64,000 bases of DNA from the NCBI GenBank assembly GCA_030684645.1, contig JAUXUF010000094.1, positions 1 through 64,000 on the forward strand, given 5' to 3'. Under the pieces are notes generated by a model. The model did no database searches, was not told where the DNA came from, and saw only the letters and a program-made list of their open reading frames with translations. The stretch's first letter is position 1; every line of letters begins with the position of its first letter. A program made the position numbers and the translations under genes. Origin of the DNA: Bacteroidota bacterium. GTDB lineage: Bacteria; Bacteroidota; Bacteroidia; Bacteroidales; Prolixibacteraceae. Positions 43,334-52,762 of this stretch are shown in pieces.

Positions 43334-45742
43334 CTACCAAATCAATTCCATGGTTTGTTCTTTTTTCAGATTAATTTCCTTTTTCTCATTGCCGTAATAG
43401 ATTGTCGTTTTTCCTGAATTTTTCGCAAAAACACTCAGCTTTTTGATGGTCATGCCAGTCCATTCCATCGACACTTCAAGACCGCCACGGGCACAGATTC
43501 CCTTTACTGAACCTTCATTCCAGGCTTCAGGAAGAGCTGGCAACAAATGGATTTCATTTTCGGTTGACTGAACCAGCATTTCGGCAATAGCTGCCGCTCC
43601 GCCAAAATTACCATCAATCTGGAAAGGCGGATGAGCATCAAACAAATTTGGATAGGTTCCTCCGCCTCGTTGATAATTGGTTTTTACACCATCGGGTTCA
43701 ACGTATTTCAGCAATTCGCGGTACATCTTATAGGCATGGTTTCCATCCAACAGTCTAGCCCAAAGGTTAATCCGCCACCCTTTCGACCAGCCTGTCGTTT
43801 CATCACCTTTAATTTCGAGTGTTTTCCGGCAGGCATTTGCCAGTTCGGGAGTTTGTAATGGTGTAATTTGGCTTCCGGGGAAAAGTCCGAATAGATGAGA
43901 CTGGTGCCGGTGTTGCGGGTCCTGATCATCCCAGTCGTAATACCATTCCTGAAGATTACCTTTTTTGCCGATCTGGTATGGATGCAATTTTGCCAGTGCC
44001 TGTTCCAATTTACTTCTGAAATCAGCATCCAGATTCAAAACTTTCGAAGCCTGAATGGTTTGCTGAAAACATTCGCGTATCATAGCCAGATCAGCAGTTC
44101 CGCCATACAAAGTAGCGCCAGCATATCCGTCAGGAGTCATGTATTTATTTTCCGGAGAAGTGGAAGGCGAAGTAATCAGTTTCCCAGTCTTGTCTTCAAC
44201 CAGCCATTCCAGACAAAACGTGGCAGCTCCTTTCATCAGGTCGTAGCCTTCATTTTTCAGGAATTTCAGGTCGTGAGTAAATAGATAATGTTGCCAAAGA
44301 TGCGTGCTAAGCCAGGCGCCACCCATGTTCCAGCAGGCCCATACCGGATCGCCATTACCAAAATCGCCAACCGGATTGCTCATGGCCCAAATATCAGAGT
44401 TGTGGCAAACTGTCCAGCCATTTACACCGTAAAATGTTTTTGCAGTAACTTTTCCGGTACTGGCCACATTTTTAATAAAACTGAGCAGCGATTGGTGCAT
44501 TTCCGATAAATTGGTATTTTCTGCCAACCAGTAATTTTCTTCAGCATTGATGTTGGTGGTATAATTGCTACTCCAAGGCGGACGGATATGTGGATTCCAG
44601 ATTCCCTGTAAATTGGCCGGAACGCCCGGTGTTCGCGAACTGCTGATCAACAAGTAACGGCCAAACTGAAAATACAACACTTCCAGATTTTTATCTTCTT
44701 TTCCTTCAGCATAACGCCTCAGCCGCTCATCGGTCGGTAAATCAGGAGCATCTGTTTTTCCGAGGTTCAGGCTGACACGATTGAAATATTTCTGAAAATC
44801 AGCAAGATGAGATTTTTTCAACTTATCGTATGATTTCGATAATGCTCCTTTAAGTTGATTATCAGCCAATAGCTCAGCATTCAAACCTTCGGATACCGGA
44901 TTTTTATCGAAGCCATTAAAACTGGTTGCAACCGAAACAAACACCAAGGCTTCGGTTCCTTCTGAAAGACCTACTGATTGGTCAGTTGCGGTAAGTTTTC
45001 CATCCTTGTTTTTAATCTTGATCCGGGTGGCAAAGCGAATACCTTTCGTTTCATCAAAAGTTACGGCATTGGGCTTGTTCCCGCGATAATTTGGTTCGGC
45101 ATGAGTGGGTGCGAAACCCTTTGCTTTCAATATATTGTCAGTTATTGATACCGAATTTTTAAGCTGACTTTCGAATTTTATCCCAAAGTTTAAAGCTCCT
45201 TTCTGGCTGCTTGTCAGCTTGATCACCATCATCTGATCGGGATAGGAAACGAAATATTCGCGGGTAAATTTTACTCCTTTTACTTCGTAACTGACTTTTG
45301 AAATGGCTTCTGAAATATTCAGTTCGCGGTGATAATTCTGCGGATCGCCCTCATGCTTAAATTCCAGGAAAAGAGTTCCAAGCGGTGAGTATGATTCGGA
45401 AAAACTACCCTGTATTTTTTTATTCAGCTGATCTGCCAGTTTATAATCTTCATTTTTCAGCGCTTCGCGAATAGCCGGAATATTTTTGTAAGCTTCCGGA
45501 TTCATGTTGGGATTGACCGGTTCGCCCGACCAAAGAGTGGCGTCGTTCAGAAATATTTTATCGGATGTGACACCTCCAAAAACAGAAGCGCCCATCTTAC
45601 CGTTTCCGAGTACTAAACTTTCCTCGAAATACTGAGCGGGTTGTTTGTACCACAACGTGTTGGCCGATTGCGCCTGGCATAGATCAGCTCCGAATAGTAT
45701 CAGAATAAAAGTCAATAGGAAAAGATAATTCTTCATGATCAT
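43334..45742 (-). CDS. Glycoside hydrolase family 95 (alpha-L-fucosidase/galactosidase)
   Basis: An exported 802-residue enzyme with signal peptide YLFLLTFILILFGADLCQAQ. GH95 landmarks: WYKQPAQYFEESLVLGNGKM, then FGGVTSDKIFLNDATLWSGE at the start of the N-terminal beta domain; TTNINAEENYWLAE (the Asn pair of the base site); SPSTSPENKYM (general-acid Glu); and QIDGNFGGAAAIAEML (Asp after the barrel). GH95 enzymes mostly remove alpha-1,2-linked L-fucose by inversion; some act on L-galactose. It is the last gene of the right-hand minus-strand series, 79 bp from the toroid gene. A second ATG two codons in (45736) is an alternative start. Confidence 0.93.
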   Translation of the reverse strand: MIMKNYLFLLTFILILFGADLCQAQSANTLWYKQPAQYFEESLVLGNGKMGASVFGGVTSDKIFLNDATLWSGEPVNPNMNPEAYKNIPAIREALKNEDYKLADQLNKKIQGSFSESYSPLGTLFLEFKHEGDPQNYHRELNISEAISKVSYEVKGVKFTREYFVSYPDQMMVIKLTSSQKGALNFGIKFESQLKNSVSITDNILKAKGFAPTHAEPNYRGNKPNAVTFDETKGIRFATRIKIKNKDGKLTATDQSVGLSEGTEALVFVSVATSFNGFDKNPVSEGLNAELLADNQLKGALSKSYDKLKKSHLADFQKYFNRVSLNLGKTDAPDLPTDERLRRYAEGKEDKNLEVLYFQFGRYLLISSSRTPGVPANLQGIWNPHIRPPWSSNYTTNINAEENYWLAENTNLSEMHQSLLSFIKNVASTGKVTAKTFYGVNGWTVCHNSDIWAMSNPVGDFGNGDPVWACWNMGGAWLSTHLWQHYLFTHDLKFLKNEGYDLMKGAATFCLEWLVEDKTGKLITSPSTSPENKYMTPDGYAGATLYGGTADLAMIRECFQQTIQASKVLNLDADFRSKLEQALAKLHPYQIGKKGNLQEWYYDWDDQDPQHRHQSHLFGLFPGSQITPLQTPELANACRKTLEIKGDETTGWSKGWRINLWARLLDGNHAYKMYRELLKYVEPDGVKTNYQRGGGTYPNLFDAHPPFQIDGNFGGAAAIAEMLVQSTENEIHLLPALPEAWNEGSVKGICARGGLEVSMEWTGMTIKKLSVFAKNSGKTTIYYGNEKKEINLKKEQTMELIW

Positions 45743-45821
45743 CGATTTAGGATTTAGTTATCCAAAGAAACAATATAAGGAAAGAATTCGATTCGGCTTC
45801 AAAAAAATAGCGTTCAACATC

Positions 45822-46748
45822 CTATTCAAATTCGAAATTCCTGATAATCCGCATGGCCCTAAAGGTATTCCAGCGGCTTGGTCTGCCTGGAATTTCCATA
45901 TCAAAATGCGTCTGGCCCGGATGTTTGGCCTGAAGTAACCATTTTCGCTCGGAAGTCCGCTTTTTTAAAAGTAACTCTATGGCATCATCCATTCGTCTGT
46001 CATAAGTAATTTTTGCATCCTGAAAATAGTCTAGAGCCCTCAGAACATCATATCTCCAGCGGCAGGGATATGAAAAACGGGTAAACTTTTCATCGATTAT
46101 TTCTCCTGTTTTATCCGATTTATACAAACGGTGCTGAAGAATAAATTCAACCGACTCATTGGCCATTTGCTGCAATTCAGACAACCGGTAGGTATATCCA
46201 TTGCGGGAATATTCCAGAATACCTTCCAGAACCGAAAGAGTGGTATGCAGTGAACTGTGAATTGCTCCTTTCATGTTGGAATTACAGTTAAAACCGCCAT
46301 CTTTCATTTGCTGGCTGATCAAAAAATCAATTACCGATTCGATTTGACCTTCCGAAGCGCCAAAATATGCAGCGTAATTCAGAAACATACCATTTAGGCA
46401 AACATCGCTGTGTTTTATGGTAGAGATCGGATGAATCCCACCATCGGCACACTTTTCATATCCGATAATCAGGTCAAGCGTTTGTCTGATTTCGGGAAGT
46501 AACGGATTGATGTCCAGATTTTTTAATTCGAGTAAAGTATAATGCGATGAAGTCCATTTGGGCTGATAAAAACTGCGTCCCCAGTGACCATTCGGAAGCC
46601 GTCTAGATAAAAGTTCCTTTCCCCAGCCTTCGGTTGATATTCGCTTTCGAAAATTAGGTTTTTCCGAATTCAACAAATCGCGGAAAACCTGGTATTGAAT
46701 GGAAATATCTCCTTCCAAGAGCCATTGAATGACTGGGTTGCTGATCAT
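45822..46748 (-). CDS. Prenyltransferase/squalene cyclase-like alpha/alpha-toroid protein
   Basis: A 308-residue protein without a signal peptide. Repeated helical units with Gly-Gly-Phe or His-Trp-Gly turns (GHWGRSFYQPKWTSSHYTLL, YEKCADGGIHPIS, QQMKDGGFNCNSNMKGAIHS) mark the alpha/alpha6 toroid fold of terpene cyclases and prenyltransferases. The Asp-rich DxDD catalytic motif of cyclases is not seen, so it is more likely a relative with unknown activity. It is 46 bp downstream of the epimerase gene. Confidence 0.7.
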   Translation of the reverse strand: MISNPVIQWLLEGDISIQYQVFRDLLNSEKPNFRKRISTEGWGKELLSRRLPNGHWGRSFYQPKWTSSHYTLLELKNLDINPLLPEIRQTLDLIIGYEKCADGGIHPISTIKHSDVCLNGMFLNYAAYFGASEGQIESVIDFLISQQMKDGGFNCNSNMKGAIHSSLHTTLSVLEGILEYSRNGYTYRLSELQQMANESVEFILQHRLYKSDKTGEIIDEKFTRFSYPCRWRYDVLRALDYFQDAKITYDRRMDDAIELLLKKRTSERKWLLQAKHPGQTHFDMEIPGRPSRWNTFRAMRIIRNFEFE

Positions 46749-46794
46749 TGGGTAGGTTCTTTGGGATACTTTCTCCTTTATTTCGTTGAAATGA

Positions 46795-48054
46795 CTACTT
46801 TTCTTTGAATACCGCTTGTATCATATTAATTCCGACCCCAGGCTGATCAATTAGAGTTACTTTCCCATTTACTACCTGAACACCTTTGTACGGATCGTTC
46901 GAAATCAGCAGGTTCCCATCCAGATCGGCCCAGTCGGTTTTGGGAGACAGTTGAGCTGCTGCTGAAACTGCACACGAAGTTTCGGTCATGCAACCGATCA
47001 TTACCTTCATTCCCATCGATTTGGCCAGCGTAAGCATCTGGTGGGCTTCGCGCATTCCGGTGCATTTCATCAGTTTGATGTTTATTCCGGAATAAACTCC
47101 GTTGGCTTTCATCACATCCGGAAGTCGTTGCACGGCTTCATCGGCAACCGTGGGCAGCGGACTGTGTGCGGTTAGCCAGGCCATATCGTCGATGGCTGTT
47201 TTGGACATCGGCTGCTCCACAAAAACGACACCTTTTTCCTTTAACCAGTGAATCATGTCGAGCGCCATCTGTTTGTCGGTCCAGCCTTGGTTAACATCTA
47301 CACAAAGCGGCACATCAGTAACCGACCGAATGGTTTCAATCATTTCGCGATCGGTTTTCTGTCCGAGTTTGACTTTCAAAATCCGGTAAGGAGTAGCTTC
47401 GGCAACCTTTTGCCTCACCACTTCCGGAGTATCGATGCCGATGGTAAATGAGGTGTTGGGCGTATCAGCCGGATCGAATCCCCATATTTTATACCAGGGC
47501 TGACCCATTATTTTGCCAACCAGGTCGTGCAGGGCAATGTCAACAGCAGCCTTTGCTGCACAATTTCCGGGCATAACCGAATCAACATGCCGAAGTATAT
47601 CTTCCATCTGAAACGGGTCGTTAAACTGGCTCAGATTAAGCATAGAAAGAAATTTCGTTGCAGTAACAACACTTTCGCCCAGGTAAGGAGGCATGGAAGC
47701 CTCGCCATAACCGGTAACACCTTCAAATTCGAGACTTGTCAGAACGTCCGGAGTACTTTTGCGTGAACTGTTGGCGATCGTAAAGGTATGCCGCAATTGT
47801 AAATCGTAGGGTACAAAGCGTAAAACCAGTCCTTTCCCTGAATTTTTGGTGGTTTTCTTTTTCATGGCTGCAAATAGAGTTTCGATCCCGGTTAAACCGG
47901 CAACAGCTGTTAATCCTGTAGTTCGTATAAAATTGCGTCGGGAAAATGGAAGCCTCTCCCCAACCCTCTCCTCAGGGAATAGCCCCTCCCCAACCCTCCC
48001 CTCAAGGGAGGGAGTAAAACCGCTTTGATTGTTATTTTTCGAAATTTTGGTCAT
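46795..48054 (-). CDS. L-Ala-D/L-Glu (dipeptide) epimerase, exported form
   Basis: An enolase-superfamily enzyme that epimerises L-Ala-D-Glu from murein. Active-site residues: LKVKLGQ (K-x-K pair), CVDVNQGW (metal Asp), VEQPM (metal Glu), TVADEAV (metal Asp) and NIKLMKCTG (second catalytic Lys). A twin-arginine-like signal SRRNFIRTTGLTAVAGLTG occurs at about residues 38-57. The 37 residues before it (including TPSLEGRVGEG and FPEERVGERLP) are translated from two copies of a C-rich palindromic repeat. An alternative start inside or after the repeat would remove them; no ATG lies between, so the long form may be real or a GTG/TTG start is used. Confidence 0.9.
   Translation of the reverse strand: MTKISKNNNQSGFTPSLEGRVGEGLFPEERVGERLPFSRRNFIRTTGLTAVAGLTGIETLFAAMKKKTTKNSGKGLVLRFVPYDLQLRHTFTIANSSRKSTPDVLTSLEFEGVTGYGEASMPPYLGESVVTATKFLSMLNLSQFNDPFQMEDILRHVDSVMPGNCAAKAAVDIALHDLVGKIMGQPWYKIWGFDPADTPNTSFTIGIDTPEVVRQKVAEATPYRILKVKLGQKTDREMIETIRSVTDVPLCVDVNQGWTDKQMALDMIHWLKEKGVVFVEQPMSKTAIDDMAWLTAHSPLPTVADEAVQRLPDVMKANGVYSGINIKLMKCTGMREAHQMLTLAKSMGMKVMIGCMTETSCAVSAAAQLSPKTDWADLDGNLLISNDPYKGVQVVNGKVTLIDQPGVGINMIQAVFKEK
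47949..48016. repeat. C-rich palindromic repeat, double copy, inside the epimerase 5' end
   Basis: AGCCTCTCCCCAACCCTCTC and AGCCCCTCCCCAACCCTCCC are two tandem half-copies, and the second ends in CTCAAGGGAGGGAG. They encode the peptides with the pattern TPSLEGRVGEG / PEERVGERLP on the minus strand. Same family as the repeats at 9.7, 13.0 and 13.1 kb. Confidence 0.8.
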
Positions 48055-48104
48055 TTATTATTTTATTGATTGTTCTTAATAATCTGTTATTCTTCATTCA
48101 ACGC

Positions 48105-48191
48105 TCTCTTAAAGTCCTCCCTTGAGGGGAGGATTTAGGTGGGGCTTCCTCTTTAAGCCCCCTCTTGTGGAGGGGGTTGGGGGAGGCTTTA
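48105..48191. repeat. C-rich palindromic repeats, two further copies
   Basis: AAGTCCTCCCTTGAGGGGAG with TTAGGTGGGGCTTCC (48114-48150), then TTTAAGCCCCCTCTTGTGGA leading into GGGGGTTGGGGGAGGCTTTA (48152-48191), lie between the epimerase start and the NlpC/P60 stop. Each folds by pairing its C-rich and G-rich halves. The second copy reaches into the last codons of the NlpC/P60 gene. Confidence 0.75.
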
Positions 48192-49370
48192 ATACCACGG
48201 ATGATTTTTCACCAGCACAATTCCTTCGGTGTTCAGTGAATTCATGATCCGGCCAGCAGCTACCAGATCCTTCCGGTCAGAAGCGCTAAAATCAGGAGAT
48301 TTGGGATTGATATTATTGATGCGTACTAATCCGGCGGCAGCATTAATATATTTATCGTTTCCCAGGTACAAGCCAACATGCGTGATTCGCTGAGCACTCC
48401 GGCCAAAAAAGAGCAAATCGCCAGGCGCCAGGTTCGGGATATCATTAAAATCGGGATGCTCACCATATCTGGCTTGCTGCGAGGCATCGCGCGCCAGGAT
48501 AATTCCCTGGGAAAAATAGGCAGTTTTGGTCATACCTGAACAATCAACCGCTTTGCACGAGGTTCCACCCCACAAGTAAGGCACGCCCATTAATTGTTTT
48601 GCAACTGATATTACGGCCTGAACATCAGGTTTCTGACTGGTCCATTTCTGCCAGGAAAGACAATCCGATTTTTTAACAAAACCGCTACGGCCATCAGGAA
48701 AACGAACCTTTAAAAATCCTTTAGTTACGGACTCAACCTCCAGTAAATCGCCCATTACCAAATCACTGACGATCTCACTTTTACGGCTGGGAGAAGCGAA
48801 AACATTCCCCATTATCCGTTTATAAATATAACGGTTTGATTTTTTCCAGCCATTCAACTCTGCTGAAGTTAAGCGCTTAAATGCGCTTCCTTCCATCCAT
48901 CCAATGTAGTAATCGGGGGTTTGCACCCGGTACCATCCGCCCTTGTGATCCAATACTTTTAATGGAGTTCCCATCAAAGCCTGAGAAAGCATTTCCGCAG
49001 CATGATCGGGTTTTGAACGCATACTTGAAGCGGAAAGTGTGACCAGGCCCCAGGTTTTGTCGCCTAATGAAGCGTCAGGCAAAACCTTGATCGAATCGAC
49101 AAATTGAAATCCATTCGTTTTCAGGAGTTTTATTATTGCTATTTTTCCTTCCGGAAGATTGGTTTCACCTTTTACTATTAGCACTGGCTGTAGCGGGTCG
49201 CTCAGCGAAATATCCAGTATAGCCACCCGTTTATCAGGAACCAGTTGCTTCTGAATGGTCTGAATCTCTCCATTCAGGTTTTTGAAGGACGTAGTCTGAG
49301 CGTCAGCAAACAATCCGGCAGAAATTACCAGAAGGATATTCAGCAGTATTTTAGAAAAAATTGTTTTCAT
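48189..49370 (-). CDS. NlpC/P60 (C40) cell-wall peptidase with SH3-like domains
   Basis: A 393-residue exported enzyme (signal LLNILLVISAGLFADAQ). The middle carries bacterial SH3 domains (GLVTLSASSMRSKPDHAAEM; GNVFASPSRKSEIVSDLVMG). The C-terminal NlpC/P60 domain has the nucleophile Cys in VDCSGMTKTAYFSQG (about residue 278) and His in ITHVGLYLGND (about 330), followed by a third polar residue. SH3-NlpC proteins such as YkfC cut gamma-D-Glu-L-diamino acid bonds in muropeptides, which fits with the dipeptide epimerase next door. Confidence 0.92.
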   Translation of the reverse strand: MKTIFSKILLNILLVISAGLFADAQTTSFKNLNGEIQTIQKQLVPDKRVAILDISLSDPLQPVLIVKGETNLPEGKIAIIKLLKTNGFQFVDSIKVLPDASLGDKTWGLVTLSASSMRSKPDHAAEMLSQALMGTPLKVLDHKGGWYRVQTPDYYIGWMEGSAFKRLTSAELNGWKKSNRYIYKRIMGNVFASPSRKSEIVSDLVMGDLLEVESVTKGFLKVRFPDGRSGFVKKSDCLSWQKWTSQKPDVQAVISVAKQLMGVPYLWGGTSCKAVDCSGMTKTAYFSQGIILARDASQQARYGEHPDFNDIPNLAPGDLLFFGRSAQRITHVGLYLGNDKYINAAAGLVRINNINPKSPDFSASDRKDLVAAGRIMNSLNTEGIVLVKNHPWY

Positions 49371-49389
49371 TTCAGTATTGGTTTAGAAC

Positions 49390-50853
49390 TTATTTAATTG
49401 TAAAAACAGCTGACCGTGCTGATTCAACATGATCGTTGTTGGATGCGGTCACAAAATAACTCTTTCCGGCCAAGCCAACAAATTGAGTGTCAGAAAAAAC
49501 CTGGACAGCATGTGCCTGGTAGAAATTTAATAATACCTTATCTTTTTCGAGCAAATATACGGCATATTTTTCTGCACTTGAAACTGCATCCCAACTTAGC
49601 TTTGATCCGGATAAAGTTACCAATGGAGCCGCTGCTGCAGGAGCCGTCAACTGGCCCATAACAGGCAGCAACGATGGATATTGATATTTGGTTTTCAAAA
49701 AACTGGACAGCTCCTGATTTTCCAGATATTTCATCCGGAAAAAGAAACAACCATTCAAATTGGTATTCTTGCGGACTTCTTCAATCTGGCGGTCGAATTC
49801 AGTGACCGAACCATAAGCCGGATATGCTGGATCCTTAAACTTGTAAGCTGCAATCCCGATTACCATTGGAATTCCACGCGCATTACTGCTCCAGAATGCG
49901 GCCTGTTTTCCAAAATCAGCAGTTGCATGACCAAACTCCCAATATATCTGAGGAGCCAGGTAATCGACCCATTTGTTATCGAGCCAGATGAACGGATCAG
50001 CATATAAATCAAGACTGTTTTCGCGTCGGCCCGAGGGCGAAATTCCAAACAAAACGCCGGGTTTATTGGCTTTGGTCACCTGGTTAACTTCGGAAACCAT
50101 CAGGTTGACATTATCGGCCCGCCAGGTATGAATATCTTTCCCGTTTCCGTATTTTTCAAAAGCAGCCTTGTCGTCAAACCCAAACGGGTTACTGGTCGAT
50201 TTTGCCCCGGATGGATAAAAATAATCGTCAAAATGAATGGCATCCACATCATATCGGGTAATGATGTCCTTAACCACAGCCATCAGATGTGCCCTCACTT
50301 CTGGCAAACCCGGATTAAAATACCGGTTGCCCGCAAAAGTTACCATCCATGATGGATTTTTTACGGCCACATGACTGGAAGCAAGCACTACCGAAGTGGC
50401 GCCAATCCGGTAAGGATTCAGCCAGGCATGAAATTCCATGCCCCGTTTGTGAGCTTCATCAATGGCAAACTTCAGCGGATCGTAACCGGGATCCTGACCT
50501 TGCACGCCAGTCAGATAAATGGACCAAGGTTCGAGGTCCGACGGATAAAAAGCATCGGCTGTTGGACGGATTTGCATAATCACAGCATTAAAATTCAGCA
50601 TTCGACAATGTTCCAGATGTACAAGAAGTTCAGACTTTTGGGCATCCGGATTGGCTTTGGTTGTGGGCCAGTCGTAGTTACCCACCGTGGCAATCCAGGC
50701 CGCCCGTATTTCTTTTTTATCGGGTACAATTTGGTCTTTTTCGGCATCATAAGGACGGGTTGCCTCGTCGATTTCCGGAATAGTATCGTCCTTCCGGCAT
50801 GACCAAACCAAAGAAATCAGGATCAAAATGATCAGTAGTTTATTGCGGTTCAT
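49390..50853 (-). CDS. Family 10-like glycosyl hydrolase (GHL10) lipoprotein
   Basis: A 487-residue lipoprotein (LILISLVWSCRKD). The catalytic TIM barrel has EIRAAWIATVGNYDWPTTKA (about residues 47-66), NAVIMQIRPTADAFYPS and DAIHFDDYFYPSG (about 205-217), the signature of the GHL10/DUF187 family, in which the FDDYFYP Asp acts in catalysis. The C-terminal part (about 395-487) is a fibronectin type III-like domain. Homologues such as YngK are linked to cell-wall or peptidoglycan glycan breakdown. It lies 20 bp upstream of the NlpC/P60 gene. Confidence 0.88.
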   Translation of the reverse strand: MNRNKLLIILILISLVWSCRKDDTIPEIDEATRPYDAEKDQIVPDKKEIRAAWIATVGNYDWPTTKANPDAQKSELLVHLEHCRMLNFNAVIMQIRPTADAFYPSDLEPWSIYLTGVQGQDPGYDPLKFAIDEAHKRGMEFHAWLNPYRIGATSVVLASSHVAVKNPSWMVTFAGNRYFNPGLPEVRAHLMAVVKDIITRYDVDAIHFDDYFYPSGAKSTSNPFGFDDKAAFEKYGNGKDIHTWRADNVNLMVSEVNQVTKANKPGVLFGISPSGRRENSLDLYADPFIWLDNKWVDYLAPQIYWEFGHATADFGKQAAFWSSNARGIPMVIGIAAYKFKDPAYPAYGSVTEFDRQIEEVRKNTNLNGCFFFRMKYLENQELSSFLKTKYQYPSLLPVMGQLTAPAAAAPLVTLSGSKLSWDAVSSAEKYAVYLLEKDKVLLNFYQAHAVQVFSDTQFVGLAGKSYFVTASNNDHVESARSAVFTIK

Positions 50854-50879
50854 TATAATTTTATTCTTCTTCTGATTTT

Positions 50880-50899
50880 AGACGCGATGAATCGCGTCT
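50880..50899. repeat. AGACGCGAT hairpin repeat
   Basis: AGACGCGAT-GA-ATCGCGTCT is a perfect 9-bp stem with a 2-nt loop, 9 bp after the end of the metallophosphoesterase gene. Hairpins of this sequence are common interspersed repeats in Bacteroidota. It may also slow or end transcription. Confidence 0.6.
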
Positions 50900-50907
50900 C
50901 TACAATA

Positions 50908-52746
50908 TTAAAATTCGAGGCAAGCCACACATCCATCCATGGATGAAACCAAAACCTGGTTATTGCTGATCGGGTTGACGGCATTGATCAGGGCATTCGA
51001 TAGTTTATATTTCCAGGCAACCTGGTGCGTCTGTTTGTCGATGGCCACTATAATCCCACTCCCGGTTGGTACAAAAATCAGATTTTCGTTTTCAACAATG
51101 GGAGATGGTGCAATTTCGTAACCCAGTTCGGCCTGACATTCCCAGGCCAGCGATTGTTTGTTGGGAAGGGTATGAAATGCCAATACGTTTCCTTCCTGCA
51201 TATTTTTGATGTACACCAGCTTTCCATCGTTTGAAATCCCAATCGATTCGCGACAGGAATATTTTCCGGAGTCCCAGATTTCGGCGCCAGTTTTGGCATC
51301 GAGAGCAGTCATGCGACGATCGGGGGCCACGATGAAAACCTTACCGTTGGCTGCAACCGGCCAGACTGCAGCAGGCGACAACATCCGGTTGGCATATTTT
51401 TCATGTTTCCAAAGCAGTTTCCCGGTTTGCTTATCGAGGGCATAAAACGAATTTCCCCACGAACCGAAATAAACAGCTCCTTCAAAAACCAAAGGTTTTG
51501 TTTCCACAAAGTTTGTCACTCCGTCAAATTGCCACATCAGTTTTCCGGACAATAAATCAATCGCCCGGAATATTCCTTCGGAAGACCCGATGTAAACGGT
51601 ATTCTGATCGATGACCGGCGATGCAACAATCGGTTTGCCGGTTTCCAGTTTCCATTCAGGTTTACCGGATTTCAGGTTCAGGCAGTAAATGTTTTTGTCA
51701 GTCGATGCACAAACTATATGATTTCCGCTGATCGCTGGTGTTGAGTATATTTTACCTGACGTCTGAAAAAGCCAGCTAATTTTTCCGGAGTTTTTATCCA
51801 AAGCAACAATTTCGCCTTTGGTGTTGGCATAAACGGCGAACTTTCCCATGCAGGTAATACCTGTTCCAATGTCGCACTGATCCTGAAACTGCCATTCGAC
51901 TTTTACCTGAGGATATTTTGAATTGATTGAAAAGTCAGGACGTGGCCATTTGGTGGTGTCCTGAAGAAAATTTCTCATGCTCAAAGGCACTTTACACCAA
52001 ACCGGATTTGTTTTTACTCCCGGAGTTCGTTCGGAATAAAAGAGTGTATCAGGAGTTAATGTAGCTATGTTGTACCCGCCAATTTCATTTTTAGCCCGAA
52101 GGTTCGAACGCCCCATCACGCCGGGAATTCCCTCAAAGTTGAACAATTTGTTGGCGTGACCGTGTCCCAACAGACTGACCTGAATGTTGCGGGTTTTTAA
52201 TTTGTCAATCACCTCATAACCGTTTGAAAGCGATTCGTCTAGCGGATAGTGATTGACAAAAATAATAGGCTCATCTGGATTTTTCATATGCCCCAGAATG
52301 GAATCAAGAAAAACCATTTGCTCGCGGGGAACCAATCCTGGAGCCATGCGCATGTTGGGACCGCTGGCTGTTCCGATGAATAAAAATCCGTTCTTTTCGA
52401 AGGCAAAGCCTTCAGCGCCGAAGATCCGGACAAAGCTGTTATTCCCGCTTTCCGACCATTTCGAATCGTGATTTCCCGGAACGATGTACCAGGGCTTATT
52501 GAGTTTGCTGATTATTTCCTTTGCTTCCAGCAATTCCTGATCGGAGCCAAATTCAGTGATATCTCCTGAAAGGATTACCAGATCAACATCGGTTTGCCGA
52601 TTAATATCATCTATTGTTCGGACCAGGTCCTCTGATGCTGTCGAACCTCCGGTATGAGTATCGGTAATATGGGCAAAGCGGATCGTTTGGGCTGAAACGA
52701 ATCCAATTTGCAGAATGAGGAAGAAAAGTAGAGTTAAAATTCGCAT
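50908..52746 (-). CDS. Metallophosphoesterase fused to a PQQ-like beta-propeller
   Basis: A 612-residue exported protein (signal RILTLLFFLILQIGFVSAQ). N-terminal calcineurin-like domain: FAHITDTHTGGST (first two metal ligands), ILSGDITEFGSD, VPGNHDSKW and FVNHYPLDES, then LLGHGHANKL. From about residue 280 the second half is a beta-propeller whose blades carry ALDKNSGKISW, CLNLKSGKPEW, AIDLLSGKLMW, ALDKQTGKLLW and ALDAKTGAEIW. The same propeller family forms a separate protein at 24899. The hydrolysed substrate is unknown; a phosphodiester or phosphomonoester in the periplasm is the broad expectation. Confidence 0.9.
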   Translation of the reverse strand: MRILTLLFFLILQIGFVSAQTIRFAHITDTHTGGSTASEDLVRTIDDINRQTDVDLVILSGDITEFGSDQELLEAKEIISKLNKPWYIVPGNHDSKWSESGNNSFVRIFGAEGFAFEKNGFLFIGTASGPNMRMAPGLVPREQMVFLDSILGHMKNPDEPIIFVNHYPLDESLSNGYEVIDKLKTRNIQVSLLGHGHANKLFNFEGIPGVMGRSNLRAKNEIGGYNIATLTPDTLFYSERTPGVKTNPVWCKVPLSMRNFLQDTTKWPRPDFSINSKYPQVKVEWQFQDQCDIGTGITCMGKFAVYANTKGEIVALDKNSGKISWLFQTSGKIYSTPAISGNHIVCASTDKNIYCLNLKSGKPEWKLETGKPIVASPVIDQNTVYIGSSEGIFRAIDLLSGKLMWQFDGVTNFVETKPLVFEGAVYFGSWGNSFYALDKQTGKLLWKHEKYANRMLSPAAVWPVAANGKVFIVAPDRRMTALDAKTGAEIWDSGKYSCRESIGISNDGKLVYIKNMQEGNVLAFHTLPNKQSLAWECQAELGYEIAPSPIVENENLIFVPTGSGIIVAIDKQTHQVAWKYKLSNALINAVNPISNNQVLVSSMDGCVACLEF

Positions 52747-52762
52747 TTTTTAAAAATATCGG

